Shown: positions 9,731-20,384 of the stretch, piece after piece | How the letters are laid out: each line of letters begins with the position of its first letter | Numbering within the stretch: position 1 is the stretch's first letter | NCBI GenBank assembly: GCA_963556195.1 | Contig: OY744517.1 | Location: forward strand, 144,674,382-144,738,381 | Reading direction: 5' to 3' | From: Sepiola atlantica | Lineage: Eukaryota; Mollusca; Cephalopoda; Sepiida; Sepiolidae | Length of the DNA stretch: 64,000 nucleotides | Position numbers and translations under genes: made by a program | Notes under the pieces: generated by a model | Told to the model about the DNA's origin: nothing | The model's input: the letters and a program-made list of their open reading frames with translations, nothing else | Database searches by the model: none

Positions 9731-10189
9731 CTTCTTCATCTCAAAAATTCCAAAACAAACATTTTGGGGGCGAAATTTAATGCTGAAGTGCCAAGAAAAT
9801 CATTTATTTTTAAAAGATTGTAGATGAAATTTCGCAATGAGAAAGATACGTATTGGAAAGTTGATAAGTAAATGCATTTACTGGCAATTATAGTCGAGCA
9901 ATACAACATCAAACAGTAAGAGAGAGAGAGAAAGAGTAAGGTTGGTAGCGTTTTGGAGGGGACTAATATTTGTTTCTGTTTGGATGAAATAGTAATATTA
10001 GTAGCTGTAGCAGCTGCTGTATTGACTGCGGTACAAACTCCATCGGAAGCAGACAGCAAAAAGATTTGGCAGAGGATTTATAAAAGCCGTTGAGTTTTGT
10101 CGGGTGGCGGGTCTTAAGGGAGAGAAATAAAAATCCTTTATGGAGTTTTAATTTGGACTCATGTGAGGATACATGGGGGATGGAAACAG
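9731..10189. other. unassigned sequence
   Basis: The 107-codon minus-strand frame at 9736-10059 is rich in S, T, A and F, has no recognisable domain and no supporting splice structure. I do not call it a gene. Confidence 0.4.
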
Positions 10190-11752
10190 AGGGGTAGAGA
10201 GAGAGAGAAAGTGAGAGAGAAAGTGAGACAGAAAGAGAGAGAGAGAGAAATCAAGAGAAAGACGGACAGAGACAGAGAGAGAAAAAAACAGAGAGAGAGA
10301 GAGAGACAGAGACAGAAAGACAAAAAAGACAGAGAGGGGGGTAAGAGAAGGACAGAAAGAAAGAGAAAGTGAGTGACAAATGCAAAGAGAGAGAGAGACA
10401 CGCAAAGAGAGAAAGAGAGAGACACGCAAAGAGAGACACGCAAAGAGAGAGAGAGACACGCAAAGAGAGAGAGACACGCAAAGAGAGAGAGACACGCAAA
10501 GAGAGAGAGAGAGAGAGACGCAAAGAGAGAGAGAGAGAGACACGCAATGAGAGAGAGAGACACGCAATGAGAGAGAGAGAGAGAGACACGCAGAGAGAGA
10601 CACGCAATGAGAGAGAGAGTGACACGCAATGAGAGAGAGAGAGAGAGAGACACGCAATGAGAGAGAGAGAGAGAGAGACACGCAATGAGAGAGAGAGAGA
10701 GACACGCAATGAGAGAGAGACACGCAATGAGAGAGAGAGAGACACGCAATGAGAGAGAGAGAGAGAGAGACACGCAATGAGAGAGAGAGAGAGAGAGACA
10801 CGCAATGAGAGAGAGAGAGACACGCAATGAGAGAGAGAGAGAGAGACACGCAATGAGAGAGAGAGAGAGAGACACGCAATGAGAGAGAGAGAGACACGCA
10901 ATGAGAGAGAGAGACACGCAATGAGAGAGAGAGACACGCAATGAGAGAGAGAGAGACACGCAATGAGAGAGAGAGACACGCAATGAGAGAGAGAGACACG
11001 CAATGAGAGAGAGAGACACGCAATGAGAGAGAGAGAGACACGCAAAGAGAGAGAGAGAGACACGCAAAGAGAGAGAGAGAGAGACATGCAATGAGAGAGA
11101 GACATGCAATGAGAGAGAGAGAGACACGCAATGAGAGAGAGAGAGAACGCAATGAGAGAGAGAGAGACACGCAATGAGAGAGAGAGACACGCAATGAGAG
11201 AGAGAGACACGCAATGAGAGAGAGAGAGACACGCAATGAGAGAGAGAGAGAGAGGCACGCAATGAGAGAGAGAGAGAGAGACACGCAATGAGAGAGAGAG
11301 AGACACACGGAATGAGAGAGAGAGAGACACACGGAATGAGAGAGAGAGAGACACACGGAATGAGAGAGAGAGAGAGACACGCAATGAGAGAGAGAGAGAC
11401 ACGCAATGAGAGAGAGAGAGACACGCAATGAGAGAGAGAGAGACACGCAATGAGAGAGAGAGAGAGACACGCAATGAGAGAGAGAGAGACACGCAATGAG
11501 AGAGAGAGACACCCAATGAGAGAGAGTTAGACATGCAGAGAGAGAGAGTTAGACATGCAGAGAGAGAGAGAGACATGCAGAGAGAGAGAGAGAGACATGC
11601 AGAGAGAGGGAGAGAGACACGCAATGAGAGAGAGAGAGACACGCAATGAGAATGAGAGAGATATGCAAAGAGAGAGAGAGAATGAGAGACACTCAAAGAG
11701 AGAGAGTGAGAGAGACATGCAAAGAGAGAGAAGAGTGAGAAAGAGAGAGACT
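10190..11752 (+). repeat. 1.5-kb GA-rich minisatellite
   Basis: The consensus unit is GACACGCAATGAGAGAGAGA with the (GA)n part varying, so the period ranges from about 18 to 32 bases. Edges use GACACGCAAAGA and GACATGCAGAGA variants, and three consecutive units near 11300-11370 carry GACACACGGAATGA. The minus strand has long frames of Leu/Ser/Cys/Val repeats in all three phases (over 400 codons each), which is what a stop-free CT repeat produces. Confidence 0.95.
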
Positions 11753-11839
11753 TGTTTAAAAAACAAAAAAACGTTTTGAGTATTTTGTATAGATTTTTTG
11801 ATTTATCTCTACCAGCCACCCGCCCTCCGAGGTGACTAC

Positions 11840-12149
11840 TTCATACCAAAATCAGGCCGACAAAGTTTTGGACATGCTGTAGTTGGCGTGACCGTGTACT
11901 CTGTCAGTCTGAGGTATGGTCCTGTGCAGCTCTAGAAGGTCCACCTTCCCAGGCTTTACCTTCCTGCACTTTGAGAAGGGATTAGCTTATTGCTAATCGG
12001 CTGAGGCGCTCCAACCGAGAAATGCCGACAAGGCTGCCCAGACAATGTTTGTTTGACCAAAGTGGCCTTCCTTTAGGGTGCTGGCTTTTTAAATCCCACT
12101 TTCCTGACCTTGTGTCAAATCTTCCGCCTAGGGCGGGAGATAAATGAAA
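11840..12149 (+). mobile_element. second copy of the U2-SINE body
   Basis: It aligns with 4430-4680: TATGGTCCTGTGCAGCTCT, TTCCCAGGCTTTACCTTCC, GGCTGAGGCGCTCC, CTGCCCAGACAATG, CTTTCCTGACCTTGTGTCAA and GGGCGGGAGATAAATG. The U2-like 43-base head is not recognisable here, so this copy is either 5'-truncated or from a subfamily with another head. I could not identify flanking duplications. Confidence 0.6.
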
Positions 12150-12780
12150 CTTCTTGGCATCAAACCTGGGGAGAAACAAGGTTACTTCGGAATTGTGGGA
12201 TGGGGAACAAAAATGTACTGTTGCTTTGCTTATCCAATTATGATTGCATTGCAAAGACTAACAGATTTTGGAAATTAAACTTTGGTAAGTCAACTCTTAT
12301 TTCGTTGTTGTTTGCGTTCATTACTTTCAGACAATGTTTATTCTGCCATCTTGTCTGAATAATTAAAATTGATTTCAGTTTGTTTGCAATTCTTCTTTAT
12401 AGTATAAAAATATAGTGCCTGCCACTAATTAAGTTTGTCTGTTTTATAGCTAACTACTTTTCCCCCACCCACCCCCGAGATGCAATAAAGTCATTTTATT
12501 TTAATAAGTAAAAGTAATTTTAAATATAAATTGTAACAAAGTATATTATATTGCCAATAACATGGTACAACAATAACATATGAATATAAGTTAGTCAGAA
12601 GCGAAATTTGAATTGTCAGCTTAAAATGTTATTTTGGTTCAGACTATAAAAATCTGACAAGATAACTTTATATGTTAGATCAACCCATTTGAGTTATTTA
12701 ATGACGAAACACTGGATATTGCATTTAAATAATTGAATACGAGTTACTATTTTACCCCCAGCTGCGGGGTACATACCTTT
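12150..12780. other. unassigned AT-rich sequence
   Basis: No gene. ACCCCCAGCTGCGGGGTACA at about 12754 is a small GC-rich hairpin reminiscent of a Helitron 3' end but without CTRR. Confidence 0.4.
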
Positions 12781-13024
12781 CTGTGTGTTATGTATTAAGG
12801 TGCCCTTTTTTTTTTTTTTTAACCATAATTTTTTTGGTGGGTAATATCACTAACGAAAGGATTTTTTTTTAGTCTGTGGGGCTGGAGATAAACAAAGAAT
12901 ACCACAGTGAAAATTGAGACTTGTGGTATTCTTTTTTATCCCCAGCCCTGCAGACTAAATAAATAAATCCTTTGTTTGGTTATATTTACCTGCAAAAAAA
13001 AAAATGGATAATACATAACAGACT
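12781..13024. repeat. 244-bp imperfect foldback element
   Basis: The left arm (CTGTGTGTTATGTATTA, a T run, then TTAGTCTGTGGGGCTGGAGA and AAGAATACCACA) is mirrored by the right arm (TGTGGTATTCTTTTTT, ATCCCCAGCCCTGCAGACTA, an A run, then TAATACATAACAGAC). Arms are about 105-120 bases around a short loop near 12910. It has no open frame and is probably MITE-like. Confidence 0.8.
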
Positions 13025-13545
13025 AGCCACTTAAGATCTCAACCTGAGATAACTGACAGACAGAATTATCATGGCGACAATCCACGAACATACCCGCATG
13101 GGTCCAGCCTTTTATTCACCTCAAAGGGAAATATTCTTCTGGGGTGGCCCAAATGAAACCAAAGATATTTTCACTTTATCTTGTGCCTCCGCTCTTTCCT
13201 CCGGTTGAGCATCTAACATTTGTAACCTCCGCCATTCATATACATTACTAAAGAAAATGCAACCTACTGCATTTTCACAATTCCATCTTAAAAAATATAA
13301 CTGTTTCCATTAGATCCGATTGGCTGTGAACTTCTGTCGCCTGTGATGATATATGCATCGTAAACCATGACCCCTCCCCCCAATGAGTTGGACATAAGTA
13401 AAATATCATTGGGATTTCTTGTATTTCTGCCATAGAGAAAAACAATATATTATTTTTTGCCAATGGAGACACCTGTGGATGGTGTGGAGGGAATTCTAAT
13501 CAGTTGGGGATAGATAGACAGATAGACAAATAGATAGATGGAGAG
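13025..13545. other. unassigned sequence ending in (GATA)-like repeats
   Basis: GATAGACAGATAGACAAATA at about 13509 is a short tetranucleotide-type tract. A 65-codon minus-strand frame (13275-13472) shows nothing recognisable. Confidence 0.4.
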
Positions 13546-13765
13546 AGGAAAAAGAGAGGAGAGATGGGGGGAGAGATAAAAAGAGAGGAGAGATGAGGGG
13601 AAAGATAAAAAGAGAGGAGAGATGAGGGGAAAGATAAAAAGAGAGGAGAGATGGGGGGAAAGATAAAAAGAGAGGAGAGATGGGGGGAGAGATAAAAAGA
13701 GAGGAGAGATGGAGGGCTCGAGAGAGAAAGTGAGAAAAAAGAGAGAGAGAGAGAGATGAAGAGTG
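13546..13765 (+). repeat. 29-30-bp purine minisatellite
   Basis: About six copies of AAAGAGAGGAGAGATG plus GGGGGAGAGATA, with G-to-A variants, pass into plain (GA)n at the right edge. Confidence 0.9.
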
Positions 13766-14371
13766 GAAATGAAAAATAAGAAATAGATTACTCTACCAAG
13801 TTGGCAAGATAACTTAGCTATTCAAAAACTTTGGTAAAATGTAAAAGCCATTACAAGTTTCTCCAATTTCACAAAAAAAACAATTTTTATATATGAACTA
13901 GTATCATACCCATTCCGTCGATAATAATATTTCTGTTACAGACAGACACAGAATCTTCATTACAATACGTTTATAAATAGGAAAAATAAACCAAAAAATA
14001 TTGTATTCAGATTCTGAATGCTTGGGGAGAAATTATTGGGTATAAAGTTTCATTTAGTTAATATTTTTATTTTGAAAAAGAACATTTGATGTAAAAAAGT
14101 TTTATTTGTTTTTGTCTTATTTATTTATTTTTTACAAGCGATGCGAGGGAGGGGGATTTAAAAATTAATTCTTTTTTGTTTGTTTAGGAACACAAAAGAA
14201 CAATAATATTTGATTTTTTGCCTTTAAACTTTAATTCAAGCTGGAAATCGTTTATTCAGTAGAAATAATTGTCTTTAAATTCACACGATAATAAACATAT
14301 GTAGGCCACTTTTAAATCTATTAATAATATTCAAAATAGCTGACCTCACTTTTAAAAGAGTGGGTTTTTAA
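13766..14371. other. unassigned AT-rich sequence
   Basis: No gene or repeat match found. Confidence 0.4.
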
Positions 14372-15240
14372 TGCAAATGAGTCAGCACTTATCAAGGTCA
14401 AAAGCCACACGAGGATAAGGGCTGATGAGATGGATTGATTGTCGGTTGAATGGTGAAGAATATTATGAGAGGATTAAAAAAAACGAGTGGAAGGAACAAA
14501 ATTTGATTACTTATGAGGACGGGTTATGGCGAGTATTTATTGAGATTGGATTTGAAGATTACCATGTTGTAGTCTACATGGAAGTAATCCTGTAGTAATG
14601 TTTTCCACAGATGAAAAGTTTTTGGAAAGAAACTAAGTTCATGAAAATTCGGTTTGGCTTAAGGTACACAGAAGAACAAAGGGAAGTTCTTTGCAGTTGT
14701 GTTAGCAAGATGAGTTCTTGCTGTGAATGTCTAACAAGGAGGAACAAGAGATTGAAACTCAGTCAAACACCTTCCATGGAAATAAGGATAGAGTAGAAAA
14801 TGACTAGCAATGTCTCTTCTGTGTGGAAGGGGTTATAGAGAAGAGACCTCCCCCATTAGATTACTGTTGATTTTGTATTCTGTTAAGGTAAAAGAGTGTT
14901 TTGGGTGGCACCTCCTTAGATGTGGCAACAGTACTTCATCTTAGGACGTATCTGACTCTTTTATAGGTAGAGGATTGCATTAGGAGTCGGGTACTTTCTG
15001 GAGTGATAGAATGATGCAACCATTTTTCCAGCAACTTTAGCAACAGATTGGATATGTCTTCTATTTTAGATCTGGAATGAAAGTCTGACCTAGGAGCTTA
15101 TCAAAACAAGGGATTTCCTCAAGGGGAGAGCCGTTTAGTTTGACTGGGGCAAAACAAGAATCTGAGCATTGGTGGTGAAAGGAGAGACGTGATACAAAGC
15201 AAGGAACTGAGTCTAGCAATAGAAGAAATTGAAATAGAAT
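14372..15240 (+). mobile_element. CACTTATCAAGG repeat, longest copy
   Basis: It starts ATGAGTCAGCACTTATCAAG and runs through GAGATTGGATTTGAAGATTA, AATCCTGTAGTAATGTTTTC, TTTGGAAAGAAACTAAG and GAACAAAGGGAAGTTCTTTG. The last third (TCCTTAGATGTGGCAACAGT, CTTATCAAAACAAGGGATTT) has no partner in this window, so the right end is inferred. Its only frame (61 codons at 14611-14796) is not convincing. The element class is unresolved. Confidence 0.5.
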
Positions 15241-15309
15241 TATGTCATCAGGGGGTCACAGAATACAAAAGAACTGGCATTAAAAGGAATGGTGAGACTA
15301 TATTTACAA

Positions 15310-15640
15310 ACACATATACTCACACTTATTGGCCACATTGAAAGAATGGATGAGACTTCTTGGGTTAGTAGATGTAGAACAGTCGAGGTAGCAAGTTCAA
15401 TTCACACATTCGGTTTAACGTCTGTTCTATGTTAGCATGCGTTGGACAACTTTTAGAAATTGACTTCCAAACTAACTTATCTCTGGCCAGGTCTGTATTT
15501 ATACCTCTTTCTCTCAAATCATTCCTTATCACTTCCGGCCATGTTTTCCTTGGCCTTCCCCTGTCAACTGACACTTTACCTCAACTCTTCTACATCTACT
15601 AACCCAAGCACTCATCCATTCCTTCATCGTCAACATCAAA
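15310..15640 (-). pseudogene. non-LTR retrotransposon C-terminal remnant with inverted partner
   Basis: On the minus strand 15365-15574 encodes a segment with GRPRKTWPEVIRNDLRERG followed by TDLARDKLVWKSI. This is the typical basic C-terminal stretch of LINE polymerases (G-R-P-R-K-T-W ... D-L ... W). Just upstream on the same strand, in another frame, is WVSRCRRVEV. The plus strand at 15335-15378 encodes the same block (HIERMDETSWVSRCRTVEV), so two copies face each other. Frames are broken and the clade is undetermined. Confidence 0.55.
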
Positions 15641-16801
15641 GTTCTGCGGATCTTTTAAACACAGCGTGAGCGTAGAACGATTGACAGAGCAACCAGTCTA
15701 AATGTGTATGGCGATATTGGACTATATTTAGTGCGGAGTCACCTAGAATACGAAACTGAGTGACTTTCACAGCACATATGACCACGTTTAGTGCCACAAT
15801 AGAGCCACATAGGTTGTCAACCTTTACTCTTTCAGATCATTGTTGTGGGTATCTCTACAGTCCTTGAAATGCTTAACCTGCCTACAAATTGCATTTTTTT
15901 TTTTGAAGGAGCAGCATCCCCATAACCTTGCTGCAAGACATCAATGATCTGAAAAGATTATCATTCAAGTTTTGTTAAAAATTTAATATTAGCTCTCACT
16001 TAAAAACCGAGCCTCCTCCTTTTTAAAATACATCCTATCGTCTTTTCATTGATTTTCTAAATAATATAAGTTATTTTCAGATGTTCACACCTAGATGTCA
16101 ATTCGAACGAAGTGTGCATCCGTGACAGATAAACCAATAAAATGCGTGCATGCCAAGAAAAGGTCGAATCTAGAACTTTCTACAAAGTTGTATATAAAAG
16201 CACTAATTCGAAGAGAGAAAGAGACAGATCAAGCGAAGATGTCAATAATGTCACATGATGCTATAACACCCTTAACAGTCTCTTTTCGCATCAATAAAAA
16301 CGTACAAGTTTTAACTAATTTTTCATCTATCCAACAGAATTATCAGCTTCAAACACTAAAACAATCAACTTCATTTATTCTCCCTTTTGTAATAACAACA
16401 ACGCTATGGCGATAATATGCCATGTTGAACACAAACTCAATCATCATCACCAGCAACTACAAGACAGCATCAACATGCCAAACTTTCCTATAACCAGTAA
16501 TTTTCTTGCAGAAGACATTTAACATAATTCCTACCAAACTGGATAACTTTCTCAAACGTATTACTACTTTATCTCTTTCATTTAACTTTCAATGTACAGC
16601 ATGTCATATACTCACACACCTGCAACCACAACAAATGACAACACTTTTCTTTCCGTAAATAATTATCATTCATTATGTTAACGATGATCATTGTTCTTCG
16701 CATTTTCTTTATGTTTGTCGTGTTTTCTACTGATTTAACAGGTCTAGCATCAAAACAGCTAATGTAATGTCTGAATTTACCAACAGATCTCTAATGTCAA
16801 A
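15641..16801. other. unassigned sequence with an unconvincing ORF
   Basis: The 106-codon plus-strand frame at 16095-16415 (MSIRTKCASVTDKPIKCVHA...) shows no domain, signal peptide or repeat. The flanks are AT-rich with no splice or promoter pattern that I trust. It is listed only so it is not lost. Confidence 0.3.
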
Positions 16802-18127
16802 TCTATTATTATACTAAAGCTGAGTTAATCAACGTTTGTTCTCCTAATGCTTTTTTCTTATATTCTAATCACACAAAATGCATGCTAAAATATTCCTTAA
16901 TTTTGGGATTGAGTTATGTTTGAAAAGGTTCCATTTTAATTGTTTTAATTAGCAGTAAATTGCCATTATCTCACCAAGTGACCCATCTCTGACTAAGTGG
17001 CTGTCTATCATCCTCTTCATCTCTCATTGTGTCTTGTTTGACCTCACACTCTTATTTTATACTGTATCTATCATTCATGCATCTACCACTTTGTTTATGA
17101 ACAGTCAAATGTAATAAAGGACAGAATAAAAAAATATAGGAATAGTCCATTATATAAAAAAAAAAGGAATATCACATTTAACCTGTAGTTGGAGAAAAGA
17201 AAGAGAAATAGCAAACAGAAAGAGGCTAATTTGTGATGTTGTCTTTATATTTAACTGGCTTTGAAAACTCATTTTTTCCTGATTCAAACAATTTAGCTCA
17301 AGCTCAAGGGTGACCTAATGGGTCACATGTTTTCCAATACTTATTTAAATGTTTTTCTATTCGCGCATTAAAGTGATTGCAGAAGAACATTTTGACTTCT
17401 GCTCATATATATTTAAAAGCGTTACGTGTACAAAAATAAAATATGGATTTGAACAATGGAGAAGTCCTGGTGTTTTAATAAACCATACAATACTTAAAAA
17501 AATCAAACTACAACCATAGGCGCCTTTTGGGCGAAACTTTTTCAAACGAAAGTATGTATGACTTTTATGAATAGGAAGTCAACAAAAGAAGGTCCTTTTC
17601 ATTCAGAGTTTTTTCACCTGACTCCAAGCTAAACTTAGCCAATTCTTTGTATCACAAATACATAAGAAACAAAATGGCTTTTTGAGTAAATATGAAAACA
17701 CTGAATGCCGAAAACTTTAAAAAAAAATAATGTCCTTGGAAAATATCACATTTTATGACCTTTAGATTTTGATTGCCTTTATTCTTTTATAAAAATAATT
17801 GGCTTTATTCTTTTATAAATTGCCTATTTAGTCACAACTCTGCTGCCTATTGTATCGTTTAAATAGCTATTCATGTCAAAAGAAATATATAAAGGTTAAA
17901 GCTATACAAACCCATCGCAAATTATTTGGGTTTTGCTTGTCAAATGTCCTAACATTGAAAGAGAAACATCAATTAATTAGACCAGAACTAACACAAACCA
18001 ATTAAAAGTGGAGTGCAGAATCAATTTGGTAATATGAACATGAAAATGCCAGGAGGTACACAGGGTTCGATGAGGAGGACCCCTCTGTACTTCAGATCAT
18101 TACCTCATTTTAGCATTTTTATTCTTA
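16802..18127. other. unassigned sequence starting with a Helitron-like 5' end
   Basis: A|TCTATTATTATACTAAAGC at 16801 fits the Helitron 5' pattern, but no paired CTRR end was located before the next element. At about 17765-17820 the string TTTATTCTTTTATAAA is repeated twice. No gene seen. Confidence 0.3.
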
Positions 18128-18497
18128 TCTAATATATACAGGCAGTCACTTTATGGTTTCTTTGTCATCAATAGCTTTCTTCCTACAAAATCAATATCTG
18201 ATTCTGGTTCATCGGTTTTTCTTGTAGATCGTTGCAGCATGCTATTAAGAAAAATAAAATGTAATTTGATTCGATTCCTTCCAGAAAATACTTTGTTTGG
18301 GTAGGAATTATTTTTAAATGGCCATCGTATTAAAAAAAAGAACATAAAACTGTATTCGCCCATGCAGAGTTACCTTTGATTGGAACAAAAATGTAATATT
18401 TTGAAAGAAAAAAAAGTGGGGCATAGTTTTAAAAAAAGAAAAGCCAATAAATTTCAAGTAAATACACTCCTGGACAACGCCGAGTAGGTACAAATAG
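18128..18497 (+). mobile_element. degenerate non-autonomous Helitron, about 370 bp
   Basis: The 5' end is A|TCTAATATATACAGGCAGT. The 3' end is CTCCTGGACAACGCCGAGTA then GGTACAAATAG|T, a decayed version of the CCTGGGCAATGCCGGG hairpin with ATAG in place of CTAG. The interior block CTTTCTTCCTACAAAATCAA, TCTGATTCTGG and TTTTTCTTGTAG is shared with 57215-57270. Confidence 0.45.
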
Positions 18498-19374
18498 TTT
18501 TCTAAAATTTTCGATTTCCATGTTAATATTTAACCCGAGGTGTTTGATCTTAGTATAGGTCTTTATTTTCTATTGCATCCCCAGACAGACACCAGAAATA
18601 TAGTAGAGAATAGTGTCATAGTTTGTAAGCTTTATTCAAGCATATTTCTGTTGATGTTTTTTTGTGGAATATTCACTTTTCAGCCATACTCTGATGTTCT
18701 TTTCAAATAAAAAAAAAATTAATAATTTCCTCATTAAATAAAAACAAAACTATACCTCAACAAACTAATCAAAAATATTATCTGTACGAATAACATTTTA
18801 CAACTTTTATTAGTTTAGTAAATTTTATTTGTGCATCTTTCAATTTTATTATTATATTTTAATTCCTATGTCTAGCAACTGGTGGCCAGGATTGAATACA
18901 ATATTCTAGATGAGGTCTCATTAAATATTCTAACAATAACATTTACTTCAAATCATCCAACAAATCATGATTTACTTGACTAAGATTGAGCTAAAGTTCA
19001 ACAGGTTCCCACCCTTTTTTATGGGGGTAAGGTTTCAGGCTGTTTAAAGTTTAGCGGCATCCCTGTCTTAAAATTCAGTTTTTCCTAATATTTCAATTTA
19101 CACATCAAATATAAGCTACTAATAAAGATTACAAACCATTTCAACTGACAAAATGTACACTTTTCTCTTAATAAACTTATCCATAATCGATAATCAAGAT
19201 TGAGGTAAGAAAAAATAATCAGTAAAAATTAATCAGTAAAGTCGTTTGTCAATTCACAGCAGCGAACCAATGCAAACAATTCACAAGCTTATTTTGTCTG
19301 ATAATTTTATTATATAGATACATGGCACAATTTATAATTTTAGTCAGAATATCTAGTATGATCATTTTATTATA
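18498..19374. other. unassigned AT-rich sequence
   Basis: No gene or clear repeat was recognised. Confidence 0.4.
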
Positions 19375-20372
19375 TCAATATAATAAAGTAAAGTCAAGTT
19401 TTCTGGTTTACATTCACACATAATAGCTTAATAACCAAAACCTTCATATGATATGTTCCGCCATCCAATCAGCCTAAGCCCTCATGCGTGTTTCCAGAAA
19501 TTATGCTTTTTATTTCGTCTTCTTTCAAAAATACTTATATTTCAACCTGATTACTTGCTTCTCCCAAATAAGCATCCCAAAAAGAAGGTGACTGCAATTT
19601 TTACTCACTACTAATTATCTACTCTAACCGCTATCCATAAAACCGGTGCCTAATTTTTCATGGAAAATAATAATGACATGAATACCGTTTGTGTTTCACT
19701 TTTCTACAATACTGTTTTCCACCGTACATTTTCGATTGAAATAATGACTGCTCCCAGTTTTATTCATTCATTTGGCCATTTGGACTGTTTATTCCAATTA
19801 CTTTTTTACACATTCAGAATTAGCGGACTAAATTAACGAACAGCTTGCAGATCACGTCAAGCGAGTTACAATGCCGCCTTTGCCGGATGCCTTTTTACTT
19901 AGTTTCTCAGTTCAACGTAAGTAACTTTAACGTAACATGTTGAGTTTTTTTCCTTTTTTTGCCTTATTTACTGAGCATTCCAGATTACATAAATATATTA
20001 TTATTCACAATATCCGTATTTTGCTTTCTAATCATCTTTTTTCGTGTTTTTTTCTGGTGGCAATAAGCCTGCCGCTACCGTATTTCAATGTTGGGTCCGG
20101 CATTTCTTGATTAAAATAAAACAAAAAATAAGCAACTACGTTTCGTTGTTTTGGGGATTTTTTTACTTATGAAGTATTCAAGATTAGAGAAGAAAAAAAT
20201 TGCCAACTAAGTTTTGCTTATAACTTTAACATAAGATGTTGATACTTTTTTTTTTTTTACTTACGAAGTATTCCAGATTACATAATCATCAAACTTTTCA
20301 CATTATCTGTACTTCGGAATTTTTTGATGAAATATATTTTCCTGGGCAATGCCGGGACATGAATCCCTATAG
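19375..20372 (+). mobile_element. probable non-autonomous Helitron, about 1 kb
   Basis: The left end is A|TCAATATAATAAAGTAAAG. The right end contains CCTGGGCAATGCCGGGACAT and ends ATAG|T at 20372. The interior has repeated blocks: TAACTTTAACGTAACATGTT at about 19921 against TAACTTTAACATAAGATGTT at about 20221, and three versions of GAAGTATTCCAGATTA. No replicase frame is seen. The gypsy remnant starts almost immediately after the right end. Confidence 0.4.
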
Positions 20373-20384
20373 TAGAGTATACAC

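Noticed and set aside
10148..11819. Minus-strand open frames of 454, 445 and 522 codons
   Set aside because: They are Leu/Ser/Cys/Val translations of a stop-free CT minisatellite, present in all three phases. There is no unique sequence or start context.
16095..16415. 106-codon plus-strand open frame
   Set aside because: No recognisable domain, splice structure or conservation evidence; it is within the length expected by chance in 64 kb.
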